From Primorskyibacter marinus (lineage in GTDB: Bacteria; Pseudomonadota; Alphaproteobacteria; Rhodobacterales; Rhodobacteraceae), in the NCBI RefSeq assembly GCF_003313245.1, contig NZ_QJSD01000002.1:124001-188000 (forward strand): a DNA stretch of 64,000 bases, in the 5' to 3' direction. The first letter of the stretch is position 1, and every line of letters begins with the position of its first letter. The position numbers and the translations under genes were made by a program. The notes beneath the pieces were generated by a model. That model worked only from the letters and a program-made list of their open reading frames with translations. It was not told where the DNA came from and did not search any database. Of this stretch, positions 1-7,932 are shown piece after piece.

Positions 1-1
1 T

Positions 2-1381
2 ATTGTCAAAGACATCAATCTTGCTGACTACGGGCGCAAGGAACTGAACATCGCCGAGACCGAGATGCCGGGCCTGATGGCGTTGCGCAAGGAATATGGC
101 GAGTCCAAGCCGCTGAAAGGCGCGCGGATTGCCGGCAGCCTGCACATGACCATCCAGACCGCTGTACTGATCGAAACGCTGGTGGCGCTGGGCGCGGATG
201 TGCGCTGGGCGTCCTGCAACATCTTCTCGACGCAGGATCACGCGGCAGCCGCCATTGCGCAAACCGGCACGCCGGTATTCGCCATCAAGGGCGAAACGCT
301 GGAGGAATACTGGGACTACGCCGATCGCATCTTTATGTTCGAAGAGGGCGGGGCCAACCTGATCCTCGACGATGGCGGCGATGCCACGTTGTATATCCTG
401 ATCGGTGCGCGTGTCGAAGAAGGCGAAGAAGACCTGATCGCGACCCCGACATCCGAGGAAGAAGTCGCGCTGTTTGCCCAGATCCGCAAGCGGATCAAGG
501 AAAGCCCCGGCTGGTTCGTCAAGCAGCGCCACATGTTGAAAGGTGTCAGCGAAGAGACCACAACAGGCGTGCATCGTCTGTACAAGATGATGGAGAAGGG
601 TCACCTGCCTTTCCCGGCGATCAACGTCAATGACAGCGTTACAAAGTCGAAATTCGACAACAAATATGGCTGCAAGGAATCGCTGGTTGACGGTATCCGC
701 CGCGCCACCGACACGATGATGGCCGGCAAGGTTGCCGTGGTCTGCGGCTACGGCGATGTGGGCAAAGGCTCTGCCGCCAGCCTGCGCGGCGCGGGCGCGC
801 GCGTGAAGGTGACCGAGGTAGACCCGATCTGCGCGCTTCAGGCCGCGATGGACGGGTTCGAGGTTGTGTTGCTGGAAGACGAGGTCGCCAAGGCCGATAT
901 TTTCATCACCACCACCGGCAACAAGGACGTGATCCGCATCGAGCATATGCGCGAGATGAAGGACATGGCGATCGTCGGCAACATCGGCCATTTCGACAAC
1001 GAGATCCAGATTGCCAACCTGAAAAACCACAAATGGACCAACATCAAGGATCAGGTCGATATGATCGAGATGCCCTCGGGCAACCGCATCATCCTGCTGT
1101 CCGAAGGCCGTTTGCTGAACCTTGGCAACGCCACCGGCCACCCGTCCTTCGTGATGTCGGCAAGCTTCACCAATCAGGTTCTGGCGCAGATCGAATTGTG
1201 GACCAGGGGCGACGCCTACAAGAACGAAGTCTATGTACTGCCCAAGCATCTGGACGAAAAGGTGGCGCGTCTGCATCTCGACCGGATTGGCGTGAAGCTG
1301 ACAAAGCTGGATGACGAGCAGGCCGCCTATATCGGTGTAGGAGCTGACGGTCCGTTCAAGCCCGACCATTACCGCTACTGA
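2..1381 (+). CDS. ahcY: Adenosylhomocysteinase (5' end outside window)
   Basis: Cytoplasmic enzyme that hydrolyses S-adenosylhomocysteine to homocysteine and adenosine, keeping SAM-dependent methylation running. The reading frame is already open at base 2 ([15 protein letters not shown]), which matches the family's N-terminal region, so the true start lies upstream; an internal ATG at 65 is not the start. Visible motifs are the NAD-binding loop GYGDVGKGS (around 745-775) and the family's C-terminal signature KPDHYRY just before the stop. About 459 residues are present, close to the full family length of about 465. The upstream control region, where an SAH riboswitch would sit in some relatives, is not in the window. 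Identity is certain from family knowledge. Confidence 0.97.
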   Translation: MVKDINLADYGRKELNIAETEMPGLMALRKEYGESKPLKGARIAGSLHMTIQTAVLIETLVALGADVRWASCNIFSTQDHAAAAIAQTGTPVFAIKGETLEEYWDYADRIFMFEEGGANLILDDGGDATLYILIGARVEEGEEDLIATPTSEEEVALFAQIRKRIKESPGWFVKQRHMLKGVSEETTTGVHRLYKMMEKGHLPFPAINVNDSVTKSKFDNKYGCKESLVDGIRRATDTMMAGKVAVVCGYGDVGKGSAASLRGAGARVKVTEVDPICALQAAMDGFEVVLLEDEVAKADIFITTTGNKDVIRIEHMREMKDMAIVGNIGHFDNEIQIANLKNHKWTNIKDQVDMIEMPSGNRIILLSEGRLLNLGNATGHPSFVMSASFTNQVLAQIELWTRGDAYKNEVYVLPKHLDEKVARLHLDRIGVKLTKLDDEQAAYIGVGADGPFKPDHYRY

Positions 1382-1851
1382 TCCGGAGCCGCGCCTTGTC
1401 GCAATTGGGGGATGTTCGGCCTTCGATTTGCGGAGCAAGAATTGCGGGCATTGCCCGTGGCGCACGGTTGCAGGCCATCGACCAGGGTGGCCTGCTACTG
1501 TTGTCCCTGCATGGGAATTCGGCTGTTTCGGTGGTCCGGCGTGGTGCCAGCCGAAGCCTGTTGTCCTATTGGCGGGGTCGTCTATCGCCGTTGCTTGCTT
1601 GGGGCCTCGTGTCTTTGAGCATCAGCGCGCGACAACAAGCGTGTAAAGGCGCAAAGCCGTGGCAAATGTCGCCGGATCATCTGACGCGGCCCCGTTTACC
1701 TGCGAGGTGACGCAAGGGTGACTTTCCGCTCAGGGGAAAATCCGTCCGGCTTTGCCATTGTCATACCAACATTTCCCGTTAACCTGTCGCCTGTGCTGAA
1801 ACTGGGACAAGTCAAGCCAGGCACGAGACCTGACATTATTGGGAGAATACT
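1382..1851. other. Intergenic region between ahcY and the DUF2853 gene
   Basis: About 470 bases without a convincing gene. Short open frames exist in all three forward frames between 1396 and 1710, but they lack good ribosome sites and their translations are low-complexity and unlike any family I know. No intrinsic terminator with a T-run was found after ahcY. The promoter of the following gene should lie in its last 150 bases; I cannot point to a clear -35/-10 pair. Confidence 0.5.
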
Positions 1852-2193
1852 ATGGGACGACGCGACGAATTGATCGAGAAATATGCTGACGATCTGAGGA
1901 CCAAATGCGGCATGGATCCTGATATGGACCTGCTTCGCAAAGTGACGATTGCCTGCGGACCGGCCATTTACAACGCCGACGCGTCGACAGTGGCGGGAAG
2001 CCAGCCAGACGAGCTTGAGACCGTCAAGAAGAATTTTCTGATGAAGAAGTTGGGCTTGCCTGATGGGGCGGAACTGGACGATGCGATCAAGTCTGTGATT
2101 GAGACGTACGGGCAGTCCGAGCGCAACAAGTATCGCGCCGTGATTTATTACATGCTGACCAAACATTTCCGCAAGGAATCCGTTTACGGCTGA
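1852..2193 (+). CDS. DUF2853 family protein
   Basis: A 113-residue cytoplasmic protein of unknown function. The sequence matches the DUF2853 pattern as I know it: an N-terminal MGRRDELIEKYA, a central CGPAIYNADAS stretch followed by VAGSQPDELETVK, and a helical C-terminus ending in a YYMLTKHF segment. There is no signal peptide or membrane segment. The start is supported by a GGGAG ribosome site about 8 bases upstream. It stands alone: about 470 bases separate it from ahcY and about 500 from the next gene, so it is probably monocistronic. The family is small, acidic and common in alphaproteobacteria and Bacteroidetes; no role is established. Confidence 0.88.
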   Translation: MGRRDELIEKYADDLRTKCGMDPDMDLLRKVTIACGPAIYNADASTVAGSQPDELETVKKNFLMKKLGLPDGAELDDAIKSVIETYGQSERNKYRAVIYYMLTKHFRKESVYG

Positions 2194-2701
2194 GGCCGAC
2201 TGGGGGCATGGCATCATGTCCCCGACTGATAAAGTACGCCAAAACGAGCTAAATTTTAGCTACAAGACGTTTGCCCCAAGCCGACGCTTGGGGTAGTCTC
2301 TATTTGTCTGGCTAGTATGGCTGGAACCTAATTCAGTTCGCGTGTGGTGTGTAGGGAGCACGTGGGGTGACGGAGGGTTCTGGCGCTATGTCCTGAACCC
2401 TCCGTTTTTATTTGTGGTACATCTTTTGGTGTCCGTCGCCTGTTGCATGCGTCATCGGAGTCACCACTTGCGTTGCCCGATCTAAAGTCGCGAAATGACC
2501 GTGTTGCATCCGCGCTGGGGACCGTTGACGCCGAAGCCTCCGATACCCGGTGCCGGTGAACATTATTGCCACAGAGCGGCTGGGTTCCCTCATGTGGCGA
2601 CATGACATCTTTAAATTTGCCTCACTGGCGGCAGAAATATCCCTTATCCTGTTGTCGCGGCTTTGGTCGCCGCGCTGCGTTTTCCTTAAAAGGCCCCTGT
2701 C
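2194..2701. other. Intergenic region with two dyads and a terminator; possible small RNA
   Basis: About 508 bases without a protein gene. It contains a perfect small palindrome AGCTAAATTTTAGCT at 2247-2261, a hairpin CCCCAAG/CTTGGGG at 2274-2293, and a strong intrinsic terminator at 2370-2410 (listed separately). The terminator is about 180 bases after the stop of the DUF2853 gene, so it could end that mRNA or a separate small RNA of roughly 110-150 bases. The remaining 290 bases before the aminotransferase gene hold nothing I recognise except a short GCGGC/GCCGC hairpin near 2660. Confidence 0.5.
2370..2410 (+). terminator. Strong intrinsic terminator
   Basis: An 11-bp perfect stem ACGGAGGGTTC (2370-2380) with GAACCCTCCGT (2395-2405), a 14-base loop, and a run of five T starting at 2405. 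This is the textbook intrinsic terminator on the plus strand and the clearest in the window. Confidence 0.85.
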
Positions 2702-4042
2702 ATGAGCCAGACCCGAAGCCACATTTTTCCCCGCCATTGCCACGCCAGCCTGCCAACGGCCGTAGGAGGTGACGGATGTTATCTGATCGACGCTGACGGC
2801 AAGCGTTACTTTGACGGGTCGGGTGGCGCGGCGGTGTCCTGTCTCGGCCACTCAAACGCGCGGGTGCGCGACGCGATCAAGGCGCAGGTCGATCAGTTGG
2901 CTTTTGCGCATACCGGCTTTTTCACCTCTGATCCGGCAGAGCAGTTGGCCGACCTGTTGATCGCAAACGCGCCGGGCGAGTTGGACCGGGTCTATTTCGT
3001 CTCGGGCGGTTCGGAGGCCGTGGAAAGTGCGATCAAGTTGGCCCGGCAGTATCATGTCGAGAATGGCGAACCTCAGCGGCGGCACCTGATTGCCCGGCGG
3101 CAAAGCTATCACGGCAATACCATTGGCGCGCTCTCCGCCGGCGGCAACGCGTGGCGGCGTCAGCAGTTTGCGCCGCTGCTGCTTGATATGAGCCATATCG
3201 CGCCCTGCTACGAATATGCCGAAGCCGCCGAAGGCGAAACGCCCGAGGCCTACGGCCAGCGCGTCGCCAACGAGCTTGAGGCCGAGATCCAGCGGCTTGG
3301 CGAAGACAGTGTCATTGCTTTCATCGCCGAACCGGTCGTCGGCGCGACGCTGGGCGCGGTGCCGTCGGTGCCGGGCTATTTCAAACGGGTGAGAGAGATT
3401 TGTGACCGCTATGGCGTCTTGCTGATCCTGGACGAGGTGATGTGCGGCATGGGCCGCACCGGGCATCTTTTTGCCTGTGATGCAGATGATGTTGCGCCCG
3501 ATATTCTGTGTATCGCCAAAGGGCTGGGCGCGGGGTATCAGCCGATCGGCGCGATGCTGTGCTCTCGCGAGATCTACGACACGATCGCGCAAGGCACGGG
3601 GTTTTTCCAGCACGGACACACTTATATCGGTCATCCGGTCGCGGCAGCGGCGGGGCTTGCGGTTGTCTCGGAGCTGCTGGAGCGTGACTTGGTGCCACAG
3701 GTGCAGGCACGCGGCGCTTATCTGCAATCCGCGCTGACAGCGCGGTTCGCCCAACACGTCCATATTGGTGACATTCGCGGTCGTGGGCTGTTTCGGGGGC
3801 TGGAATTTGTCGCGGAGCGAGAGACAAAGGCACCTTTTGATCCGGCCTTGGGCCTCGCGGGCAAGCTCAAGAAAGCGGCCTTTGCCGAAGGTCTGATCTG
3901 CTATCCGATGCCGGGCACGCGGGACGGACGCCATGGCGATCACGTCCTTCTTGCGCCTCCCTTCATCGCGACCGAGGCCGAGCTGGACGAAATGGTGGAT
4001 CGCCTGTCGCGTGCCGTTGACACAGTGATGGCTGACATTTGA
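2702..4042 (+). CDS. Class III pyridoxal-phosphate aminotransferase
   Basis: A 446-residue fold-type I PLP enzyme of the class III (omega-amino acid/ornithine) aminotransferase family, acting in the cytoplasm. Visible motifs: SGGSEA at about 101-106 (cofactor phosphate binding), ILDEV at 242-246 with Asp244 contacting the pyridine nitrogen, and the PLP lysine in IAKGLGAGYQPIGA (Lys273). Length is normal. The start ATG follows an AAAAGG ribosome site. Close relatives are usually labelled 'aspartate aminotransferase family protein', which does not define a substrate; candidates are omega-amino acids, diamines or taurine-like compounds. The downstream dctPQM operon is about 465 bases away, so a functional link is not demonstrated. 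Confidence 0.9.
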   Translation: MSQTRSHIFPRHCHASLPTAVGGDGCYLIDADGKRYFDGSGGAAVSCLGHSNARVRDAIKAQVDQLAFAHTGFFTSDPAEQLADLLIANAPGELDRVYFVSGGSEAVESAIKLARQYHVENGEPQRRHLIARRQSYHGNTIGALSAGGNAWRRQQFAPLLLDMSHIAPCYEYAEAAEGETPEAYGQRVANELEAEIQRLGEDSVIAFIAEPVVGATLGAVPSVPGYFKRVREICDRYGVLLILDEVMCGMGRTGHLFACDADDVAPDILCIAKGLGAGYQPIGAMLCSREIYDTIAQGTGFFQHGHTYIGHPVAAAAGLAVVSELLERDLVPQVQARGAYLQSALTARFAQHVHIGDIRGRGLFRGLEFVAERETKAPFDPALGLAGKLKKAAFAEGLICYPMPGTRDGRHGDHVLLAPPFIATEAELDEMVDRLSRAVDTVMADI

Positions 4043-4507
4043 TCTGCGATGATGCGGCGGTGTGGCGTGAGGTCAGCGGAGGGACGACGTACGCCGCTCG
4101 GGCTGTCGCCCATCGCCCCGCCCGCCATCCCGCAAAAGGGCGCGCAGATTGAAGAATACCATGAGGGGGCCGCTTGGGCCCAGGGCACTTTGGCCGGGTT
4201 GAGCTGATTTTGAGTGCCGAATCGTTCGAGTGACCACGGTCGCTCTGCGGTAGAAGGCATGCCCGGTTTTTCGTATTGTGCGCGCCGCAGGCTGTATGGA
4301 AGGCAGTGTTGAGGAGAGGGGGGTTCAAAACTCCGAATCCGCGGTTTTGGCTGCAAGCCGATGATACAATTAATAAAATTTATAGACCTTAGATGATTGT
4401 CACGAAAACTTGAGTGCGATGCGCCGTTTCTATTGACTGGCGTCACCGCATCGCGTGGTTTTGTGAGGCTATAAAAAAAGAAAATCAGCATCTCGGGAGG
4501 AGACCAC
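4043..4507. other. Intergenic region upstream of dctP
   Basis: About 465 bases without a convincing gene. The last 160 bases are AT-richer than the neighbourhood (a stretch around 4360-4400 and another at 4470-4490), as expected for the dctP promoter region. A TTGACT at 4433-4438 resembles a -35 element, but no good -10 follows at the right distance. A short CAAAAC/GTTTTG dyad lies near 4326-4347. Nothing else recognised. Confidence 0.4.
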
Positions 4508-5512
4508 ATGAAAAGATTTCTGGTGAGCGCGGCGATTGCGACCGCTTTGACAGCCACGGCGCAAACAGCGGTTGCAGCCTGTGATGATGGCGAGATTGTC
4601 ATCAAGTTCAGCCATGTCACCAATTCTGACAAGCACCCCAAGGGGATTGCAGCCAGTCTGTTGATGGAGCGCGTGAACGAAGAGATGGATGGCAAGGCCT
4701 GCATGGAGGTCTTCCCGAACTCGACGCTTTATAATGACGATCAGGTGCTTGAGGCGATGCTTCAGGGCGACGTGCAGTTGGCCGCACCGTCGCTGTCGAA
4801 ATTCGAACAGTTCACCAAAGTGTTCCGGATTTTCGATCTGCCTTTCATGTTCAAGAACATCAACGCCGTGGACGAGTTTCAGAACTCTGAAACAGGGCAG
4901 GCGATGAAGGAATCGATGTCTCGTCGTGGGTTGGTGGGTCTTGGATTCTGGCATAACGGCATGAAGCAGATGTCTGCGAGCAAGCCTTTGATCTTGCCCG
5001 GCGATGCGGCCGGGCTGAAATTCCGCGTGCAGCAATCGGACGTGTTGAAGGCGCAATTCGAGGCGCTGGACGCCAGCCCGCAACCGATGGCGTTTTCCGA
5101 AGTGTATGGTGCGCTGCAAACCGGTGTTGTCGATGGGCAGGAAAACACCTGGTCGAATATCTATGGGCAGAAGTTCTTTGAGGTACAGGACGGCACCACC
5201 GAGACCAATCACGGAGTGCTTGACTATATGCTCGTGACATCCATCGATTGGTGGGAAAGCCTGCCGGATGACGTCCGTGATCAGCTTGCGACCATCGTTG
5301 ATGAGGTAACAACGGAACGGAACGCGGCCGTGAACGAAGTCGACATGGAGGCCCGTCAGGCCGTGGTTGATGCGGGCGGTGTCATCCGCGAGTTGGATGA
5401 GGATCAGCGCCAGGCCTGGGTCGATGCGATGAAGCCGGTCTGGGAGCAGTTCACAGCCGATGTCGGGCAGGAGAACATCGACGCTGCGCAAGAGATCAAC
5501 GCCAAGCATTGA
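4508..5512 (+). CDS. dctP: TRAP transporter substrate-binding protein, C4-dicarboxylate type
   Basis: A 334-residue periplasmic solute-binding protein that delivers a carboxylate ligand to the DctQM membrane subunits. It has a signal peptide (MKRFLVSAAIATALTATAQT, cleavage expected after AVA near residue 23) and the DctP-family body. Arg173 in KFRVQQSDV sits where the conserved arginine that grips the ligand carboxylate lies. The start is supported by CGGGAGGAG just upstream. It heads dctPQM. The similarity to Rhodobacter DctP suggests malate/succinate/fumarate as ligands, but TRAP-binding proteins are diverse and this is inference. No DctSR two-component system is present in the window. Confidence 0.92.
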   Translation: MKRFLVSAAIATALTATAQTAVAACDDGEIVIKFSHVTNSDKHPKGIAASLLMERVNEEMDGKACMEVFPNSTLYNDDQVLEAMLQGDVQLAAPSLSKFEQFTKVFRIFDLPFMFKNINAVDEFQNSETGQAMKESMSRRGLVGLGFWHNGMKQMSASKPLILPGDAAGLKFRVQQSDVLKAQFEALDASPQPMAFSEVYGALQTGVVDGQENTWSNIYGQKFFEVQDGTTETNHGVLDYMLVTSIDWWESLPDDVRDQLATIVDEVTTERNAAVNEVDMEARQAVVDAGGVIRELDEDQRQAWVDAMKPVWEQFTADVGQENIDAAQEINAKH

Positions 5513-5525
5513 TCCATCGTCACGA

Positions 5526-5556
5526 CCTGTCCCCGCATATGACGTGCAGGGGCAGG
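5526..5556 (+). other. Hairpin between dctP and dctQ
   Basis: CCTG-t-CCCC (5526-5534) pairs with GGGGCAGG (5549-5556) with one bulged T, and an inner GCA/TGC pairing is possible. No T-run follows. Hairpins of this kind after binding-protein genes commonly stabilise the upstream mRNA so that the binding protein is made in excess over membrane subunits; that role here is inferred. Confidence 0.45.
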
Positions 5557-5657
5557 CACCTTCAAGCGATAGGGGCGGAAAGGGCAGCTTTCCGGTCTGC
5601 GGCCCTTCAGGGGTGGTGGAGCCCGACTCCAACCAGACATATTTCGGAAGGGGAAAC

Positions 5658-6347
5658 ATGTCCGCTCACTATCAACCGCAAACGGCGCTTGGCCGTTTCG
5701 TGAACGAGATCGAGGAGACCGCGATTGCGCTTATCCTTGGCATAATGACGATCATCACATTCGTTAACGTCGTGCTGCGCTACGGCTTCAACACCGGGTT
5801 GGTCTGGGGGTTGGAGGCCGTGACGTTCCTGTTTGCATGGCTGGTGCTTTTCGGGGTCAGTTACGCCGTGAAGGTGACGGCCCATCTGGGCGTGGATGCG
5901 GTGATTAACCTGTTATCGCCCGCCACCCGCCTTGTTCTGGCGCTGCTCGCTGGTGCGCTTTGTGTTATCTACGCGGCGCTGCTGATGAAAGGTGCCTGGG
6001 ATTACTGGGCCAATTTTGCCAACCTGCCACAGACCACGGGGCGCTGGTTCCCGACCGGGCTGGAGGAAATGAAGCGCACATCCTATCGCGGCTGGTACGA
6101 GGTGGTGGACATACGCTTTCCCGAATGGCTTCGCTGGATTGAGCCGATCATGAACGAGGGGGAGCATTACGAGAAACTGCCCCGCTTCATCCCCTATGTC
6201 ATGCTGCCCTTCGGCATGGCGCTGCTGTTGTTTCGGTACATACAAGCCACCATTCGCCTTGCGACCGGCCGCTCCAAAAGCCTGATTGTCAGCCATGAGG
6301 CCGAAGACGCCATCGACGACGTCGCCCACATGAACCGCGAGGGCTGA
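5658..6347 (+). CDS. dctQ: TRAP transporter small membrane subunit
   Basis: A 229-residue inner-membrane protein, the small subunit of the DctPQM sodium- or proton-coupled importer. Four hydrophobic segments are visible: near residues 20-45, 50-72, 88-112 and 175-200. A longer hydrophilic stretch before the last one (rich in W, R and E) resembles the roughly 227-residue DctQ of Rhodobacter. The frame stays open upstream to 5460, but ATG 5658 is chosen because it follows GGAAGGGG and the upstream part overlaps dctP. The next gene starts 5 bases after the stop. Confidence 0.9.
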   Translation: MSAHYQPQTALGRFVNEIEETAIALILGIMTIITFVNVVLRYGFNTGLVWGLEAVTFLFAWLVLFGVSYAVKVTAHLGVDAVINLLSPATRLVLALLAGALCVIYAALLMKGAWDYWANFANLPQTTGRWFPTGLEEMKRTSYRGWYEVVDIRFPEWLRWIEPIMNEGEHYEKLPRFIPYVMLPFGMALLLFRYIQATIRLATGRSKSLIVSHEAEDAIDDVAHMNREG

Positions 6348-6352
6348 TCGCC

Positions 6353-7729
6353 ATGGAAGTTATCTCACTTTTTGTCATGGTTATCGGTCTGATGCTGATC
6401 GGCGTGCCGATTGCCGTCAGTCTCGGCCTGTCATCCATCGTCTTCCTGCTGGTATTAAGCGATACGTCGCTGGCGTCCATCGCACAGACCTTCTTTCAGG
6501 CGATGGCCGGGCATTACACCCTGCTGGCGATCCCGTTTTTTATTCTTGCCTCCAGCTTCATGTCCACTGGCGGCGTGGCGAAGCGCATCATCCGGTTTTC
6601 CATTGCAATCGTCGGGCATCTGCCCGGCGGTCTGGCCATCGCCGGGGTTTTTGCCTGCATGCTTTTCGCGGCTTTGTCGGGGTCTTCGCCGGCGACGGTT
6701 GTGGCCATCGGGTCGATCGTGATCGCGGGCATGCGGCAGGTGGGCTATTCCAAGGACTTTGCCGCCGGTGTCATCGCCAATGCGGGCACGCTGGGCATCC
6801 TGATTCCGCCCTCCATCGTGATGGTGGTTTATGCGTCGGCCACGGATGTCTCTGTCGGGCGCATGTTTCTGGCCGGGGTGATACCGGGGCTGATGGCGGG
6901 CACGATGCTGATGCTGACGATTTTCATCATCGCGGTCGTCAGGAAACTGCCGAAAGGCGAATGGAAAGGCTGGGGAGAGGTGTTCCGCGCGGGTCGCGAA
7001 GCAGGCTGGGGTCTGTTCCTGATCGTCATCATCCTTGGCGGCATCTATGGGGGTATCTTCACCCCGACCGAGGCGGCGGCGGTGGCGGCCGTTTATGCGT
7101 TCTTCATTGCCAGTTTCGTTTACCGGGACATGGGGCCGCTGTCGCGCCCCGAGGGTCAGCGCAACCTGACCCTATTGGACAGGCCGATTGCGCTGATCAC
7201 AGTGTTCTTCCACCGCGACACCCGTGATACGCTGTTCGAGGCTGGCAAACTGACGGTGATGTTGATGTTCATCATCGCCAACGCCCTGATCCTGAAACAC
7301 GTCCTGACCGACGAGCAGATTCCGCAACAAATTGCCGGGGCGATGCTGTCTGCGGGCTTCGGCGCGGTGATGTTTCTGGTGATCGTGAACGTGATCCTGC
7401 TGATTGGCGGCCAGTTCATGGAGCCGTCGGGCCTGATCGTCATCGTCGCCCCGCTGGTCTTTCCCATTGCGATTCAGTTGGGCATCGACCCGATCCATCT
7501 GGGCATCATCATGGTGGTCAACATGGAGATCGGGATGATCACGCCGCCTGTCGGTCTGAACCTGTTCGTCACATCCGGCGTGGCCGGGATGCCGATGATG
7601 CGGGTCGTGCGTGCGTCGCTTCCGTTTCTGGCGGTGCTGTTCGTCTTCCTGATCATGGTGACCTACATCCCGATCCTGTCGACTTGGTTGCCGACAACCT
7701 TCATGGGGCCGGAGATCATCACCAACTAG
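6353..7729 (+). CDS. dctM: TRAP transporter large membrane subunit
   Basis: A 458-residue inner-membrane protein with about 12 hydrophobic segments, the transport-catalysing subunit of the TRAP importer. Recognisable family stretches include the GVPIAVSLGLSS start, LFAALSGSSPATVVAIGSI (two-fold pseudo-symmetric sodium/substrate hairpin region) and NMEIGMITPPVGLNLF in the second half. A hydrophilic insert around residues 255-290 lies between the two halves. It is five bases downstream of dctQ and closes the operon; the next gene (TIR-STAND) converges from the other strand. Confidence 0.93.
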   Translation: MEVISLFVMVIGLMLIGVPIAVSLGLSSIVFLLVLSDTSLASIAQTFFQAMAGHYTLLAIPFFILASSFMSTGGVAKRIIRFSIAIVGHLPGGLAIAGVFACMLFAALSGSSPATVVAIGSIVIAGMRQVGYSKDFAAGVIANAGTLGILIPPSIVMVVYASATDVSVGRMFLAGVIPGLMAGTMLMLTIFIIAVVRKLPKGEWKGWGEVFRAGREAGWGLFLIVIILGGIYGGIFTPTEAAAVAAVYAFFIASFVYRDMGPLSRPEGQRNLTLLDRPIALITVFFHRDTRDTLFEAGKLTVMLMFIIANALILKHVLTDEQIPQQIAGAMLSAGFGAVMFLVIVNVILLIGGQFMEPSGLIVIVAPLVFPIAIQLGIDPIHLGIIMVVNMEIGMITPPVGLNLFVTSGVAGMPMMRVVRASLPFLAVLFVFLIMVTYIPILSTWLPTTFMGPEIITN

Positions 7730-7736
7730 ATGCGAC

Positions 7737-7760
7737 AAACCCGAACGCATCATTCGGTTT
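7737..7760 (+). terminator. Weak terminator-like hairpin after dctM
   Basis: AAACCCGAA (7737-7745) and TTCGGTTT (7753-7760) form a short stem with one bulged C, eight bases after the dctM stop. There is no T-run beyond the stem, so termination strength is doubtful. The region to 7932 holds only a second weak CGGC/GCCG dyad. Confidence 0.3.
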
Positions 7761-7932
7761 AAGAAGCATATCGGCCTTCCGGCTTTTCGAGCCGAGAGGG
7801 GCCGGACGCCAACGCAGATATATCGTGTCAAAACTGGCTGCATTTCATCGTCTGCTTGGACGAAACTTGTTTTGGAGTGCATGTTGAGCGGCGTGATGCT
7901 GAAAGGCCTTAACGGACTGACGGTTGTGCATC

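Noticed and set aside
1396-1710. Short forward frames in the region after ahcY
   Set aside because: Three overlapping frames of similar length with no ribosome site and no family resemblance.
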